From assembly GCA_016780525.1 (NCBI GenBank), contig JADHLR010000055.1:1-9657 (forward strand): a DNA stretch of 9,657 nucleotides, read 5' to 3'. Of this stretch, positions 1-6,222 are shown piece after piece; within the stretch, counting starts at the first letter, position 1, and each line of letters starts with the position of its first letter. The position numbers and the translations under genes are program-made. The notes below the pieces were generated by a model, which was not told the origin of the DNA, did not search any database, and saw only the letters and a list, made by a program, of their open reading frames with translations. The stretch is from Candidatus Puniceispirillum sp. Its GTDB lineage: Bacteria > Pseudomonadota > Alphaproteobacteria > Puniceispirillales > Puniceispirillaceae.

Positions 1-455
1 AGCTTGATTTCAAGATCCGGGCGGTGGTGAAGCAAAATCGCCGCACGCCGCACCGAGGCGGTGCCAACAACCGCCGCCTCTGGCAAATCTTCAATCGACT
101 GGTAATCCCCGATCAGCGCATCACGCCGGTCTTCGCGTGCCAGCACCGCGCCAATTTCCGTATGCGGCGCAAAATGCGCCTCCATATCTTTCATCGAATG
201 CACGGCAAGGTCAGCCTCGCCAGCGAGTAACGAGCGTTCCAGTTCCTTGATGAACAGACCTTTGCCGCCAGCTTCAATCAATGGACGATCCAGAATACGA
301 TCGCCGGATGTGGTCACCGGGCGCACAGTCACGGCGGTCGGCGCCAACGCCGCACAGACCATTTCAGCCTGCGCCATCGCCAGTTGCGAGGCGCGGCTGG
401 CAAGCCGCATCGGGCTGTTATTAAATATATCAGCATGCTCTGTCATAGTTGCCAT
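1..455 (-). CDS. hemC: Porphobilinogen deaminase (hydroxymethylbilane synthase), N-terminal half, cut by window edge
   Basis: Cytosolic enzyme that joins four porphobilinogen molecules into hydroxymethylbilane, in the heme/tetrapyrrole pathway. Reading the minus strand gives about 150 residues, roughly the first half of the usual 310. Counting from the ATG at 446, visible family motifs are MRLASRASQLA (13-23), GGKGLFIKELE (60-70), the active-site segment DLAVHSMKD with the catalytic Asp at about 87, REDRRDALI (104-112) and VGTASVRRA (127-135). The dipyrromethane-cofactor Cys lies in the missing C-terminal half. Two in-frame ATGs, at 455 and 446, could start it. An in-frame TGA lies nine bases upstream of 455, so no longer start exists, and neither ATG has a clear Shine-Dalgarno. 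The gene is divergent from tsaD, an arrangement common in Alphaproteobacteria. It is incomplete only because the window ends. Confidence 0.96.
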   Translation of the reverse strand, partial: MATMTEHADIFNNSPMRLASRASQLAMAQAEMVCAALAPTAVTVRPVTTSGDRILDRPLIEAGGKGLFIKELERSLLAGEADLAVHSMKDMEAHFAPHTEIGAVLAREDRRDALIGDYQSIEDLPEAAVVGTASVRRAAILLHHRPDLEIK

Positions 456-581
456 GTCTAATCATCTGCATCTGATTTGCAAAGCCAAAAACCACCCCCG
501 CTGATGAATTGGCAACAACACTGGCATCTGGCGACAGCTTCAGATATGGTGACAGCGCGCAAAATTCAGGAATAACGGCTT
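456..581. promoter_or_regulatory. Divergent hemC/tsaD intergenic region, promoters expected but not resolved
   Basis: These 126 bases separate two genes read in opposite directions, so promoters for both should lie here; that is inference from layout. I see no convincing -35/-10 pair for either gene. The hexamer CATCTG occurs in tandem at about 465-476 and again at 525-530, followed by CAGAT at 541-545, which gives a weak 5-bp dyad with the third copy. The tsaD ribosome binding site, AGGAA at 568-572, sits nine bases before its ATG. Confidence 0.4.
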
Positions 582-1670
582 ATGGCAGACCGCCCCTATA
601 TCATGCTTGGTATTGAAAGCAGTTGCGATGAAACCGCCGCCGCCATCGTCGGCAGTGATAAAACAATCTATGCCAATGAGATTGCCTCACAAATCGCCCA
701 GCATGCCCAATATGGCGGCGTTGTCCCGGAAGTTGCCGCCCGCGCGCATCTTGAAGCCATTGATCTGGTGATTGAAAAAGCCCTGCAAACCGCTGGCTTT
801 GCGCTTTCCGATATCGATGCCTTTGCCGCCACCGCCGGGCCCGGTCTGATTGGTGGTGTCGCGGTTGGAACGGTCACCGCAAAAGCCATCGCCGCCGCCC
901 GCCAGCGCCCCTATTTTGCCATCAACCATCTTGAAGGCCATTCACTGAGCGCCAGATTGGCTGATTCGGTGGCGTTTCCGTATTTGCTGCTGCTGGTGTC
1001 CGGCGGACATACACAGCTTCTGGCAGTGGCCGGCCCCGGGCAGTATCACCGCTATGGCACGACCATGGATGATGCCGCCGGTGAGGCGTTTGACAAATGC
1101 GCCAAAATCATGGGGCTTGGCTATCCGGGTGGCCCGGCCATCGAAGCCGCCGCACAGCAAGGCGACGCCACTGCCATTGCGCTGCCCCGCCCGCTAAAAG
1201 GGGCTGATCACTGTCATTTTTCCTTTTCCGGCCTGAAAACCGCATTGGCAAACAAGTTCAAGCAGCTTGGCGGGGCTGAAAAAGCACCCGTTAATGATCT
1301 GGCAGCCAGCTTGCAGGCCGCTATTGCCGATTGTCTTGCCGACCGCAGTCACCACGCGATGGCGCAGTTTCGCCGTGACTATTTGCAAGCATCTGCAAGC
1401 GCCCCGCCGGTTCTGGTGATTGCCGGCGGCGTGGCGGCGAATAAATATATTTTTGCACAGCTTGCCGACACCGCCAGCAAAAACGGTTTTCGCCTGTCCG
1501 TCCCACCGGCAGCCCTTTGCACCGACAATGCGGCGATGATTGCCTGGGCAGCGCTTGAGCGGCATCAGCAAAATGCCGGTGATTCTGACGGTTTTGACTT
1601 TGCCCCTCGGCCACGCTGGCCACTTGATGCGCATGCCAGCCCACCACCGGGACGCGGGGTGCGCGCATGA
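582..1670 (+). CDS. tsaD: tRNA N6-adenosine threonylcarbamoyltransferase TsaD (Kae1/Gcp/YgjD family)
   Basis: Transfers the threonylcarbamoyl group from threonylcarbamoyl-AMP to A37 of ANN-reading tRNAs (t6A), working with TsaB and TsaE in the cytosol. The 362 residues match the normal family length. The ASKHA-type ATPase fold is shown by GIESSCDET (10-18), the metal-binding HLEGH (116-120), VSGGHTQL (139-146), DDAAGEAFDK (163-172), FSFSGLKTA (213-221), AGGVAANK (281-288) and CTDNAAMIAW (313-322). The last 20 or so residues are proline/arginine-rich and look non-conserved. The ATG at 582 is preceded by AGGAA at a nine-base spacing. The stop overlaps the gpsA start as ATGA, so the two are probably translationally coupled. 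The old annotation 'glycoprotease' for this family is obsolete. The HLEGH pair and full length indicate an active TsaD rather than the inactive paralogue TsaB. Confidence 0.98.
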   Translation: MADRPYIMLGIESSCDETAAAIVGSDKTIYANEIASQIAQHAQYGGVVPEVAARAHLEAIDLVIEKALQTAGFALSDIDAFAATAGPGLIGGVAVGTVTAKAIAAARQRPYFAINHLEGHSLSARLADSVAFPYLLLLVSGGHTQLLAVAGPGQYHRYGTTMDDAAGEAFDKCAKIMGLGYPGGPAIEAAAQQGDATAIALPRPLKGADHCHFSFSGLKTALANKFKQLGGAEKAPVNDLAASLQAAIADCLADRSHHAMAQFRRDYLQASASAPPVLVIAGGVAANKYIFAQLADTASKNGFRLSVPPAALCTDNAAMIAWAALERHQQNAGDSDGFDFAPRPRWPLDAHASPPPGRGVRA

Positions 1671-2641
1671 CCAGACAAGTCGTGATTGGGGGCGGCAGCT
1701 GGGGAAGCGCCATCGCCAGCAGTTTGCAGCGGGCGCAGCAGCCTGTCACGGTTCTGGCACGCAACCAGCAGACAGCCGATATGCTGGCCCGGGGGCACTG
1801 CGAAAAATTGCCTGATTGTGCGGCGATTGCGCCGCTTGATGCGACAACAGATGATCATTGTCTTGCGGCCGCCACGGTGATTTTTGTCGCCGTACCGGTA
1901 CAGGCCAATAAAGACAGTTTTGCCCGTATCGCCGCCCGGCAAGCCGACGCGCCGCCGGCGATCGTGGCGCTCTGTGCCAAAGGCATCGTCAGCGACCAGC
2001 AGGGCGACGCCATGTTGTTGACCGCATTGGCGCAAAACATGCTGCCGCGGCATGACATCGTGGTATTTTCCGGCCCCAGCTTTGCCGATGAAGTATTTTC
2101 CGGCCTGCCCGCCGCGCTTGTTGCCGCCGGTAATGACGCCGCAACCAAAATAATTCAAGACTCATTTGAGGGCAGCAACCTGCGGGTTTATCGTAACACT
2201 GATTCGGTTGGCGTTGCCTTGGCCGGAGCGATGAAAAATGTCATCGCCATTGCCGCCGGCTGTGCGGTCGGGCTGGGGCTTGGGGATAATGCAAAGGCCG
2301 CGATCCTGACCCGTGGCCTGTCAGAAATTGCGCGGTTTTCGGCTGTTATGGGCGCAAAAAGTGACACCATCTTCGGGTTGGCCGGTGTTGGCGATCTGGC
2401 GCTGACCTGTGCCGGGCCACATTCGCGTAATATGGCTTTTGGCATGGCGCTGGGGCGCGGCGAAACCCCGAGCAGCCAGCTTGCCGAAGGCAGCCGCACC
2501 GTTGCCGCCCTTGCCAATCTGGCGGCGCATCACAAGATTGATTTGCCGATCACCAATGCTGTCGATAAACTGGTTAATCATGGTGAAGATTTGCAGCAAA
2601 TTGTCGCCGGATTGCTGGCGCGCCCGGCACATACCGAATAG
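1667..2641 (+). CDS. gpsA: NAD(P)+-dependent sn-glycerol-3-phosphate dehydrogenase
   Basis: Reduces dihydroxyacetone phosphate to sn-glycerol-3-phosphate, the backbone for phospholipid synthesis, in the cytosol. The 324 residues are a normal length. The N-terminal Rossmann domain starts with IGGGSWGSAIA (7-17), a variant of the family GAGAWGTALA. Next come a conserved Lys in CAKGI (103-107), FSGPSFADEV (134-143), the catalytic Lys in GAMKNVIAIAAG (187-198; 'GALKN' is usual), NAKAAILTRGLSE (208-220), GLAGVGDLALTC (237-248) with SRN (253-255), and EGSRTVAAL (274-282). The start is fixed by the ATGA overlap with tsaD. This pairing is common in Alphaproteobacteria, but no shared pathway is known, so it probably reflects co-expression of growth genes. 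No broken motif is seen. Confidence 0.97.
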   Translation: MTRQVVIGGGSWGSAIASSLQRAQQPVTVLARNQQTADMLARGHCEKLPDCAAIAPLDATTDDHCLAAATVIFVAVPVQANKDSFARIAARQADAPPAIVALCAKGIVSDQQGDAMLLTALAQNMLPRHDIVVFSGPSFADEVFSGLPAALVAAGNDAATKIIQDSFEGSNLRVYRNTDSVGVALAGAMKNVIAIAAGCAVGLGLGDNAKAAILTRGLSEIARFSAVMGAKSDTIFGLAGVGDLALTCAGPHSRNMAFGMALGRGETPSSQLAEGSRTVAALANLAAHHKIDLPITNAVDKLVNHGEDLQQIVAGLLARPAHTE

Positions 2642-2679
2642 ACTATCTCATAATCGATCGGAACGAATGAGGTGACCCC

Positions 2680-3099
2680 ATGCAGTTCTGGCTTTTGAAA
2701 ACAGAACCATCAACATGGTCATGGCAGGATCAAATTGATCGCGGCGATGCGGGCGAAGGCTGGGATGGTGTGCGCAATTATCAGGCGTCAAACAATATGA
2801 AAGCCATGCAGATTGGCGATCTGGCATTTTTCTATCATTCGGTAAATGAAAAACAGATTGTCGGCATTGTCGAGATATGCGCCCGGTATCATCCTGATCC
2901 AACCGATGCATCCGGCCGGTTTGGTATGGTGACGGTAAGAGCGGTAAAACCATTAAACACGCCGGTGACATTGACGGATATCAAAGCCGATGAACGTCTT
3001 CAGGAAATGGCGTTGGTACGCCAGTCACGATTATCGGTGACGCCGGTATCTGCCAAACATTGGGCGATTATCATGCAAAAAGGCAACACCGCTATCTAG
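2680..3099 (+). CDS. EVE domain-containing protein (thymocyte nuclear protein 1-like)
   Basis: A small soluble protein of 139 residues made up of one EVE domain. EVE domains are PUA-like folds related to YTH and ASCH and are thought to bind modified bases in DNA or RNA; the target of this bacterial branch is not firmly known. Visible family motifs are FWLLKTEPSTW (3-13), WDGVRNYQASNNMKAM (28-43), GDLAFFYHS (46-54), VGIVEI (61-66) and LVRQSRLSV (112-120). The start at 2680 is backed by a strong GAGGTGA at 2669-2675. It lies 38 bases after gpsA on the same strand and probably shares the transcript. In many Alphaproteobacteria a YciI-like gene sits between gpsA and the EVE gene; here it is absent. 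Proximity to tsaD hints at an RNA-modification link but proves nothing. Confidence 0.93.
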   Translation: MQFWLLKTEPSTWSWQDQIDRGDAGEGWDGVRNYQASNNMKAMQIGDLAFFYHSVNEKQIVGIVEICARYHPDPTDASGRFGMVTVRAVKPLNTPVTLTDIKADERLQEMALVRQSRLSVTPVSAKHWAIIMQKGNTAI

Positions 3100-3121
3100 G
3101 AACGGCCAATCACGATAATGG

Positions 3122-3487
3122 CTACTCGTCGGCTCTGCTTCGGTGGATAAAATATAAGTTGCGAAAATAGATAAACAGGCCAAGACCCTGACCGCAGATG
3201 ATCACCGGATCCTGCCGCCAGATGGCATAGAGCAGCAGAACGCTGCCGCCGCCGATTGAAAAATACCAAAATGCCACCGGGATCACCGAACGACCCTGCC
3301 CCTCTGATGTCAGCCATTGCAAAATAAACCGCATGGCGAACAGCCCCTGCCCGGCAAAACCAACCACCACCATGATCTGTTCAGGATGTGTGGCCAGACT
3401 CTGCGGCAGAAAGGGAAAGACCAGCAAAAGGAAATTGGCCAGCGTACTGGCAACGGCCTCAATATGGGCTGACATCATAGCAATCAT
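3122..3487 (-). CDS. Stand-alone lipid-A-biosynthesis N-terminal (LAB_N) domain membrane protein
   Basis: A small integral membrane protein of 121 residues that is almost entirely a LAB_N domain. The signature is clear: GFAGQGLFAMRFILQWLTSE (43-62), PVAFWYFSIGG (70-80), LLLYAIWRQDPV (84-95) and GQGLGLFIYFRNL (99-111). About three to four hydrophobic segments are visible, at roughly 14-30, 38-58, 70-90 and 94-114. The family was named for a segment fused to some lipid A disaccharide synthases, but this protein has no LpxB catalytic part and should not be called LpxB. I recall the domain being grouped with small MtN3/PQ-loop-like transporters, which would fit a role in lipid-sugar movement; that part is inference. 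It starts in an ATGA overlap with the GT2 gene's stop and has AAAAGG eight bases upstream, inside the GT2 tail, so translation is probably coupled. It converges with the EVE gene across 22 bases. Confidence 0.9.
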   Translation of the reverse strand: MIAMMSAHIEAVASTLANFLLLVFPFLPQSLATHPEQIMVVVGFAGQGLFAMRFILQWLTSEGQGRSVIPVAFWYFSIGGGSVLLLYAIWRQDPVIICGQGLGLFIYFRNLYFIHRSRADE

Positions 3488-4302
3488 GTACGCGACCTTT
3501 TCGTCGAAGATGCAGATTTTGAAGCTTTACGCGGCGTGCTGGCGGGTCGGCTGACTTCGCTAACCGCGCCACTTGTCGGGGCGCGCCGTAACAGCCAGAT
3601 CACCCCAAGCACGTCTGATATGCCAACAATTAACCGATCCAGGATACGATATTTTGACGTGCCAACCTGGCGTGGCCGATGGGCAACTGGCACCCCAATA
3701 ACGCGTCCGCCATGGCGCCGTACCAGACTTGGCATAAATCGGTGCATATGATTGAAAAACGGCAATTGTATAAACAGGCTGCGGGGCAACATTTTGATAC
3801 CACAACCCGAATCAGGATGCGTATCGGCAAGCAGGCTGGCCCGAATCCATTTGGCCGCACGTGATGCCAATAACCGCGATGGGCTATCGTTTCGGCGCTG
3901 GCGAATGCCAGCCACCATGCCGGGTGTATCGCCAAGATCCTGCAATGCCGCCTCTATCGCCGGAAAGTCAGCCGGCACATTCTGGCCATCACCATCAAGC
4001 ACGCCAATCAACACGCCGCGCGCCTGCCACAGGCCCGACCATAATGCCGCGCTTTGGCCAGAGCGGATTTCATGCCGCAATACCCGCAATTGCGGCACAG
4101 TTTTCAGCAAGTCAGACAGTTCAGCAGCGGTGCCATCGGTGCTGGCATCATCAATATAGATGATCTCAAACCGGCGGCCTTTAAAGGCGGTGCAAATTTC
4201 ATCGACAAGCGGGGTAATGTTACCGGCCTCATTCATTACCGGCACGAGCACAGAAATCTCGATCGGATGAGAGGTCGCAGAAGAAGACACAGAAGCTGAC
4301 AT
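3484..4302 (-). CDS. Family 2 glycosyltransferase, polyprenyl-phosphate sugar transferase type (ArnC/DPM1-like)
   Basis: Predicted to move a sugar from a nucleotide sugar onto a polyprenyl phosphate at the cytoplasmic face; the sugar cannot be read from sequence. The 272 residues contain a GT-A fold: SVLVPVMNEAGNI (17-29), IIYIDDASTDGT (47-58), SGQSAALWSG (81-90), the DxD-type VLDGDGQN (101-108), DSGCGIKMLPR (164-174), LPFFNHMHRFMP (180-191) and RPRQVGTSKY (209-218). At most one hydrophobic segment (about 224-238) follows, unlike ArnC, which has two C-terminal membrane helices. The last 34 residues are rich in Ser, Lys and Arg and look disordered. An in-frame TAA about 21 bases upstream confines the start to this ATG, although no Shine-Dalgarno is visible. 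It lies 38 bases after the GT39 gene and overlaps LAB_N by four bases. Confidence 0.92.
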   Translation of the reverse strand: MSASVSSSATSHPIEISVLVPVMNEAGNITPLVDEICTAFKGRRFEIIYIDDASTDGTAAELSDLLKTVPQLRVLRHEIRSGQSAALWSGLWQARGVLIGVLDGDGQNVPADFPAIEAALQDLGDTPGMVAGIRQRRNDSPSRLLASRAAKWIRASLLADTHPDSGCGIKMLPRSLFIQLPFFNHMHRFMPSLVRRHGGRVIGVPVAHRPRQVGTSKYRILDRLIVGISDVLGVIWLLRRAPTSGAVSEVSRPASTPRKASKSASSTKRSRT

Positions 4303-4340
4303 GCAGTTAGATACCGCTTTTTAATGATTACCCGACGCTT

Positions 4341-6122
4341 TTACTCTGTGTCAGAGTTGGCGTCAAATATCTCTCGCCGATAAATCAGAATAACCACATC
4401 CTGACCCTTTGACATATTATAGCCCGAGACCTGTTGCGGCGCTGCCAGCGACAGATTTAAGCGCCGCGCCATATCCAGAAATGCGGTTTGTTGACGGGCC
4501 TCGACAAGTGCCACGCCATTCGGCGCCTCGGCCAGAAACAATGCCGCTTCCCGGCTATCAACCAGCAACAGATCGCGGCCAAGCAAGAACACCAAAGATG
4601 GCTCATGAAAGCCGGCCGCAGCAATCGCGGTGGCGGGATTTGCCGCATTGTGCAGCCGCTCTGCCACGGCTTCAGCCACATGAATCCGCGCCAGATTTGG
4701 CACAACCCCGGCAAATATGGTGAAATGAAGCAGCATGCCAGCCGCCCATAACGCCATCATATGTCTATAGTCAGCAGTCTGAATCCAGCGATGCCCTTGC
4801 CAGACCGCCAGCCCGGCAATGATCACCGCCAGCCCGACAAAGCCAATCGCCAACCGCACCGAATCGCCGCCAAACCGCACCGCTGCCACACCCACAGCAG
4901 CCACCAGAACAACACCAAAGGCCAGCAGCAGATATTGCCCGGCCAGAAATATTTTCTGTCGCACCGGCGGCAATGTCACCACCCGCTCAACCGAACAGAC
5001 CAGCAACAGCGCCAATGCCGGCACCACCGGCAATGGGTAATGTGGCAATTTTGTCGGGATCAGTTCAATCATCAGCCAAAATGGCACAATCCACGCCAGC
5101 AAAAAGCGTGTCCGGTCTTGCGCCATCAGGGCTTTGATATGCAGGCATGCCGATGGCAGCAGGATCGAGGCTGGCCACAACAACAAGCCAAACAATGCCA
5201 GATAGGTAAATGGCGGGGCGCCATGCGATTCCTGACCAGATTGGACTTTTGCCAGAAAATCACCCTTTACCGCAATATCCAGAAACGCCCCGTCCGTTGC
5301 CAGCGTCACCAGAATGGCCCATGGCAGGCAGATCACCGCTATCAGGATCAGCCCGCGCGACAACCGCAATTGCCTGACCCACCGCATCTGCCGGTGCCAC
5401 AGCAGCAGGCTGGCAATTGTCAAAATAGCAATGGCTGGTGCGATCGGGCCTTTGATCAATATCCCCACCGCCATCGCCCCCCAAAACCAGATCCAGTCGG
5501 CGCGTGGTTTGACCGGGTTGGCCGGTTTGACCGGGTTGGCGTGGCGACCCAGATAGATCCGCATCAAACCCCATTGCTGAACCAGCACGGCCAGCATCAA
5601 CACCGTATCGGTTTTTGCCAGATGCGCTTCGGCAAGCACAAGAAAGCCGCTGGCAAAGGCAGCACTGGCGGCAAGCGCCAGATGCGGTTCATATAGGCGC
5701 AAGCCGATATGATACAGGATAAAAATACTGGCAAGCAGCGCCAGCACATTGACAAACCGGTAGGATGCAATGTCCGTCTCGCCAAGCAGATTGGCCGATG
5801 CCGCCTGCAACCAATAAATGCCGGCTGGCTTTTTGGCGCGCAGCTCATCCTGAAAGCGAATCGTCACATAATCGCCAGATTGCAGCATCTGCCGGCTGGC
5901 CTGGGCAAATCGCGACTCATCACGATCCATTGGCGGCACCAGATGCTGGCCGGTAAAGACCGTGATCGTAACCAGCGCCAATAGCGCATAGAGCGCGGTG
6001 CGTGCGTGAAAAAAAGCCAATAATCCAAACCTTTTTTTGACCTTACGATGTACAGGCTTAGCAACTTGGCTGGCAACCGACAAGTTGGAAAACGCCGCAT
6101 CTGTCGCATCACCATCGGTCAA
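4341..6122 (-). CDS. Family 39 integral membrane glycosyltransferase (ArnT/PMT-like)
   Basis: A GT-C-fold enzyme predicted to transfer a sugar from a polyprenyl-phosphate donor to an acceptor at the periplasmic face. ArnT does this to lipid A with aminoarabinose, but sugar and acceptor are unknown here. The 593 residues have about eleven to thirteen hydrophobic segments, a first periplasmic loop with the catalytic-type PPMDRDESRFAQ (63-74), AHLAKTDT (166-173), ILIKGPIAP (221-229) and the ArnT-like PTKLPHYPLP (356-365), then a soluble C-terminal part from about 480. The start is TTG at 6122: no in-frame ATG or GTG exists between the upstream in-frame TGA (about 6195) and the catalytic loop. 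A polar N-terminus with a basic patch (KVKKR, 27-31) just before the first helix supports this frame. TTGs at residues 14 and 35 are alternatives; the latter has AAAGG nine bases upstream. First gene of the GT39-GT2-LAB_N set. Confidence 0.92.
   Translation of the reverse strand: MTDGDATDAAFSNLSVASQVAKPVHRKVKKRFGLLAFFHARTALYALLALVTITVFTGQHLVPPMDRDESRFAQASRQMLQSGDYVTIRFQDELRAKKPAGIYWLQAASANLLGETDIASYRFVNVLALLASIFILYHIGLRLYEPHLALAASAAFASGFLVLAEAHLAKTDTVLMLAVLVQQWGLMRIYLGRHANPVKPANPVKPRADWIWFWGAMAVGILIKGPIAPAIAILTIASLLLWHRQMRWVRQLRLSRGLILIAVICLPWAILVTLATDGAFLDIAVKGDFLAKVQSGQESHGAPPFTYLALFGLLLWPASILLPSACLHIKALMAQDRTRFLLAWIVPFWLMIELIPTKLPHYPLPVVPALALLLVCSVERVVTLPPVRQKIFLAGQYLLLAFGVVLVAAVGVAAVRFGGDSVRLAIGFVGLAVIIAGLAVWQGHRWIQTADYRHMMALWAAGMLLHFTIFAGVVPNLARIHVAEAVAERLHNAANPATAIAAAGFHEPSLVFLLGRDLLLVDSREAALFLAEAPNGVALVEARQQTAFLDMARRLNLSLAAPQQVSGYNMSKGQDVVILIYRREIFDANSDTE
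5506..5540. repeat. 18-bp in-frame tandem duplication inside the GT39 gene
   Basis: Two copies of GGTTTGACCGGGTTGGC, at 5506-5522 and 5524-5540, lie 18 bases apart and are identical over 17 bases. On the minus strand they encode ANPVKP twice (residues 195-206) in a loop between hydrophobic segments. The unit is a multiple of three, so the frame is kept. Exact identity suggests a recent slippage or duplication event. Confidence 0.9.
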
Positions 6123-6161
6123 AAAATGATGTTTACAATATGCAAAGCTGGTGCAGTATGC

Positions 6162-6196
6162 GACATGCCAAATTGCCGGTGTCCGGCTGGCATGTC
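6162..6196. repeat. Two-part inverted repeat / extended hairpin upstream of the MATE gene
   Basis: A perfect 9-bp outer dyad, GACATGCCA (6162-6170) and TGGCATGTC (6188-6196), encloses a perfect 5-bp inner dyad, GCCGG (6175-6179) and CCGGC (6183-6187), around a TGT loop. Only AATT (6171-6174) is unpaired, as a one-sided bulge, so 14 of the possible pairs form. It ends 16 bases before the MATE Shine-Dalgarno. No T-run follows on either strand, so it does not look like an intrinsic terminator. It could be a regulator binding site or a structured 5' leader. Confidence 0.85.
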
Positions 6197-6212
6197 ACCA
6201 GGGTTGCGGTGA

Positions 6213-6217
6213 AAGGG
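6213..6217 (+). promoter_or_regulatory. Ribosome binding site that decides the MATE start
   Basis: AAGGG lies five bases before the ATG at 6223. The longer frame opening at a GTG (6151) has no such site and would run through the inverted repeat, so 6223 is the preferred start. Confidence 0.75.
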
Positions 6218-6222
6218 TGGCC

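Larger units (their letters stand above)
6123..6222. promoter_or_regulatory. Divergent GT39-operon/MATE intergenic region
   Basis: These 100 bases separate the leftward glycosyltransferase operon from the rightward MATE gene and should hold promoters for both. A weak rightward candidate is TTTACA (6132-6137) followed 17 bases later by AGTATG (6155-6160). TACAAT at 6134-6139 could instead be a -10 box, but it lacks a good -35. The clearest element is the inverted repeat at 6162-6196, listed separately. The promoter calls are guesses; the layout is what supports a regulatory role. Confidence 0.4.

Noticed and set aside
1..455. hemC as a truncated pseudogene
   Set aside because: The frame is intact with all expected N-terminal motifs up to base 1; it is cut only by the window edge.
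1565..2158. A 197-codon open frame on the minus strand opposite tsaD/gpsA
   Set aside because: It lies wholly under two well-recognised genes and shows no domain-like pattern.
3100..3121. A terminator between the convergent EVE and LAB_N genes
   Set aside because: Only a short GGCCA/TGGCT pairing with a mismatch is present, with no T-run; it is too weak to call.
3122..3487. Calling the LAB_N protein lipid A disaccharide synthase (lpxB)
   Set aside because: The GT-B catalytic domain of LpxB is entirely absent; only the small membrane domain is present.
4761..5696. A 311-codon open frame on the plus strand opposite the GT39 gene
   Set aside because: Its Gln/His/Arg/Pro-rich product is the mirror of Leu- and Gly-rich membrane codons on the other strand. 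The GT39 frame has clear family motifs, so this is a shadow.
6151..6222. A 24-residue N-terminal extension of the MATE protein from a GTG start
   Set aside because: No ribosome binding site precedes it, the residues do not look like a MATE N-terminus, and the stretch crosses the hairpin at 6162-6196. The ATG at 6223 has a good site.
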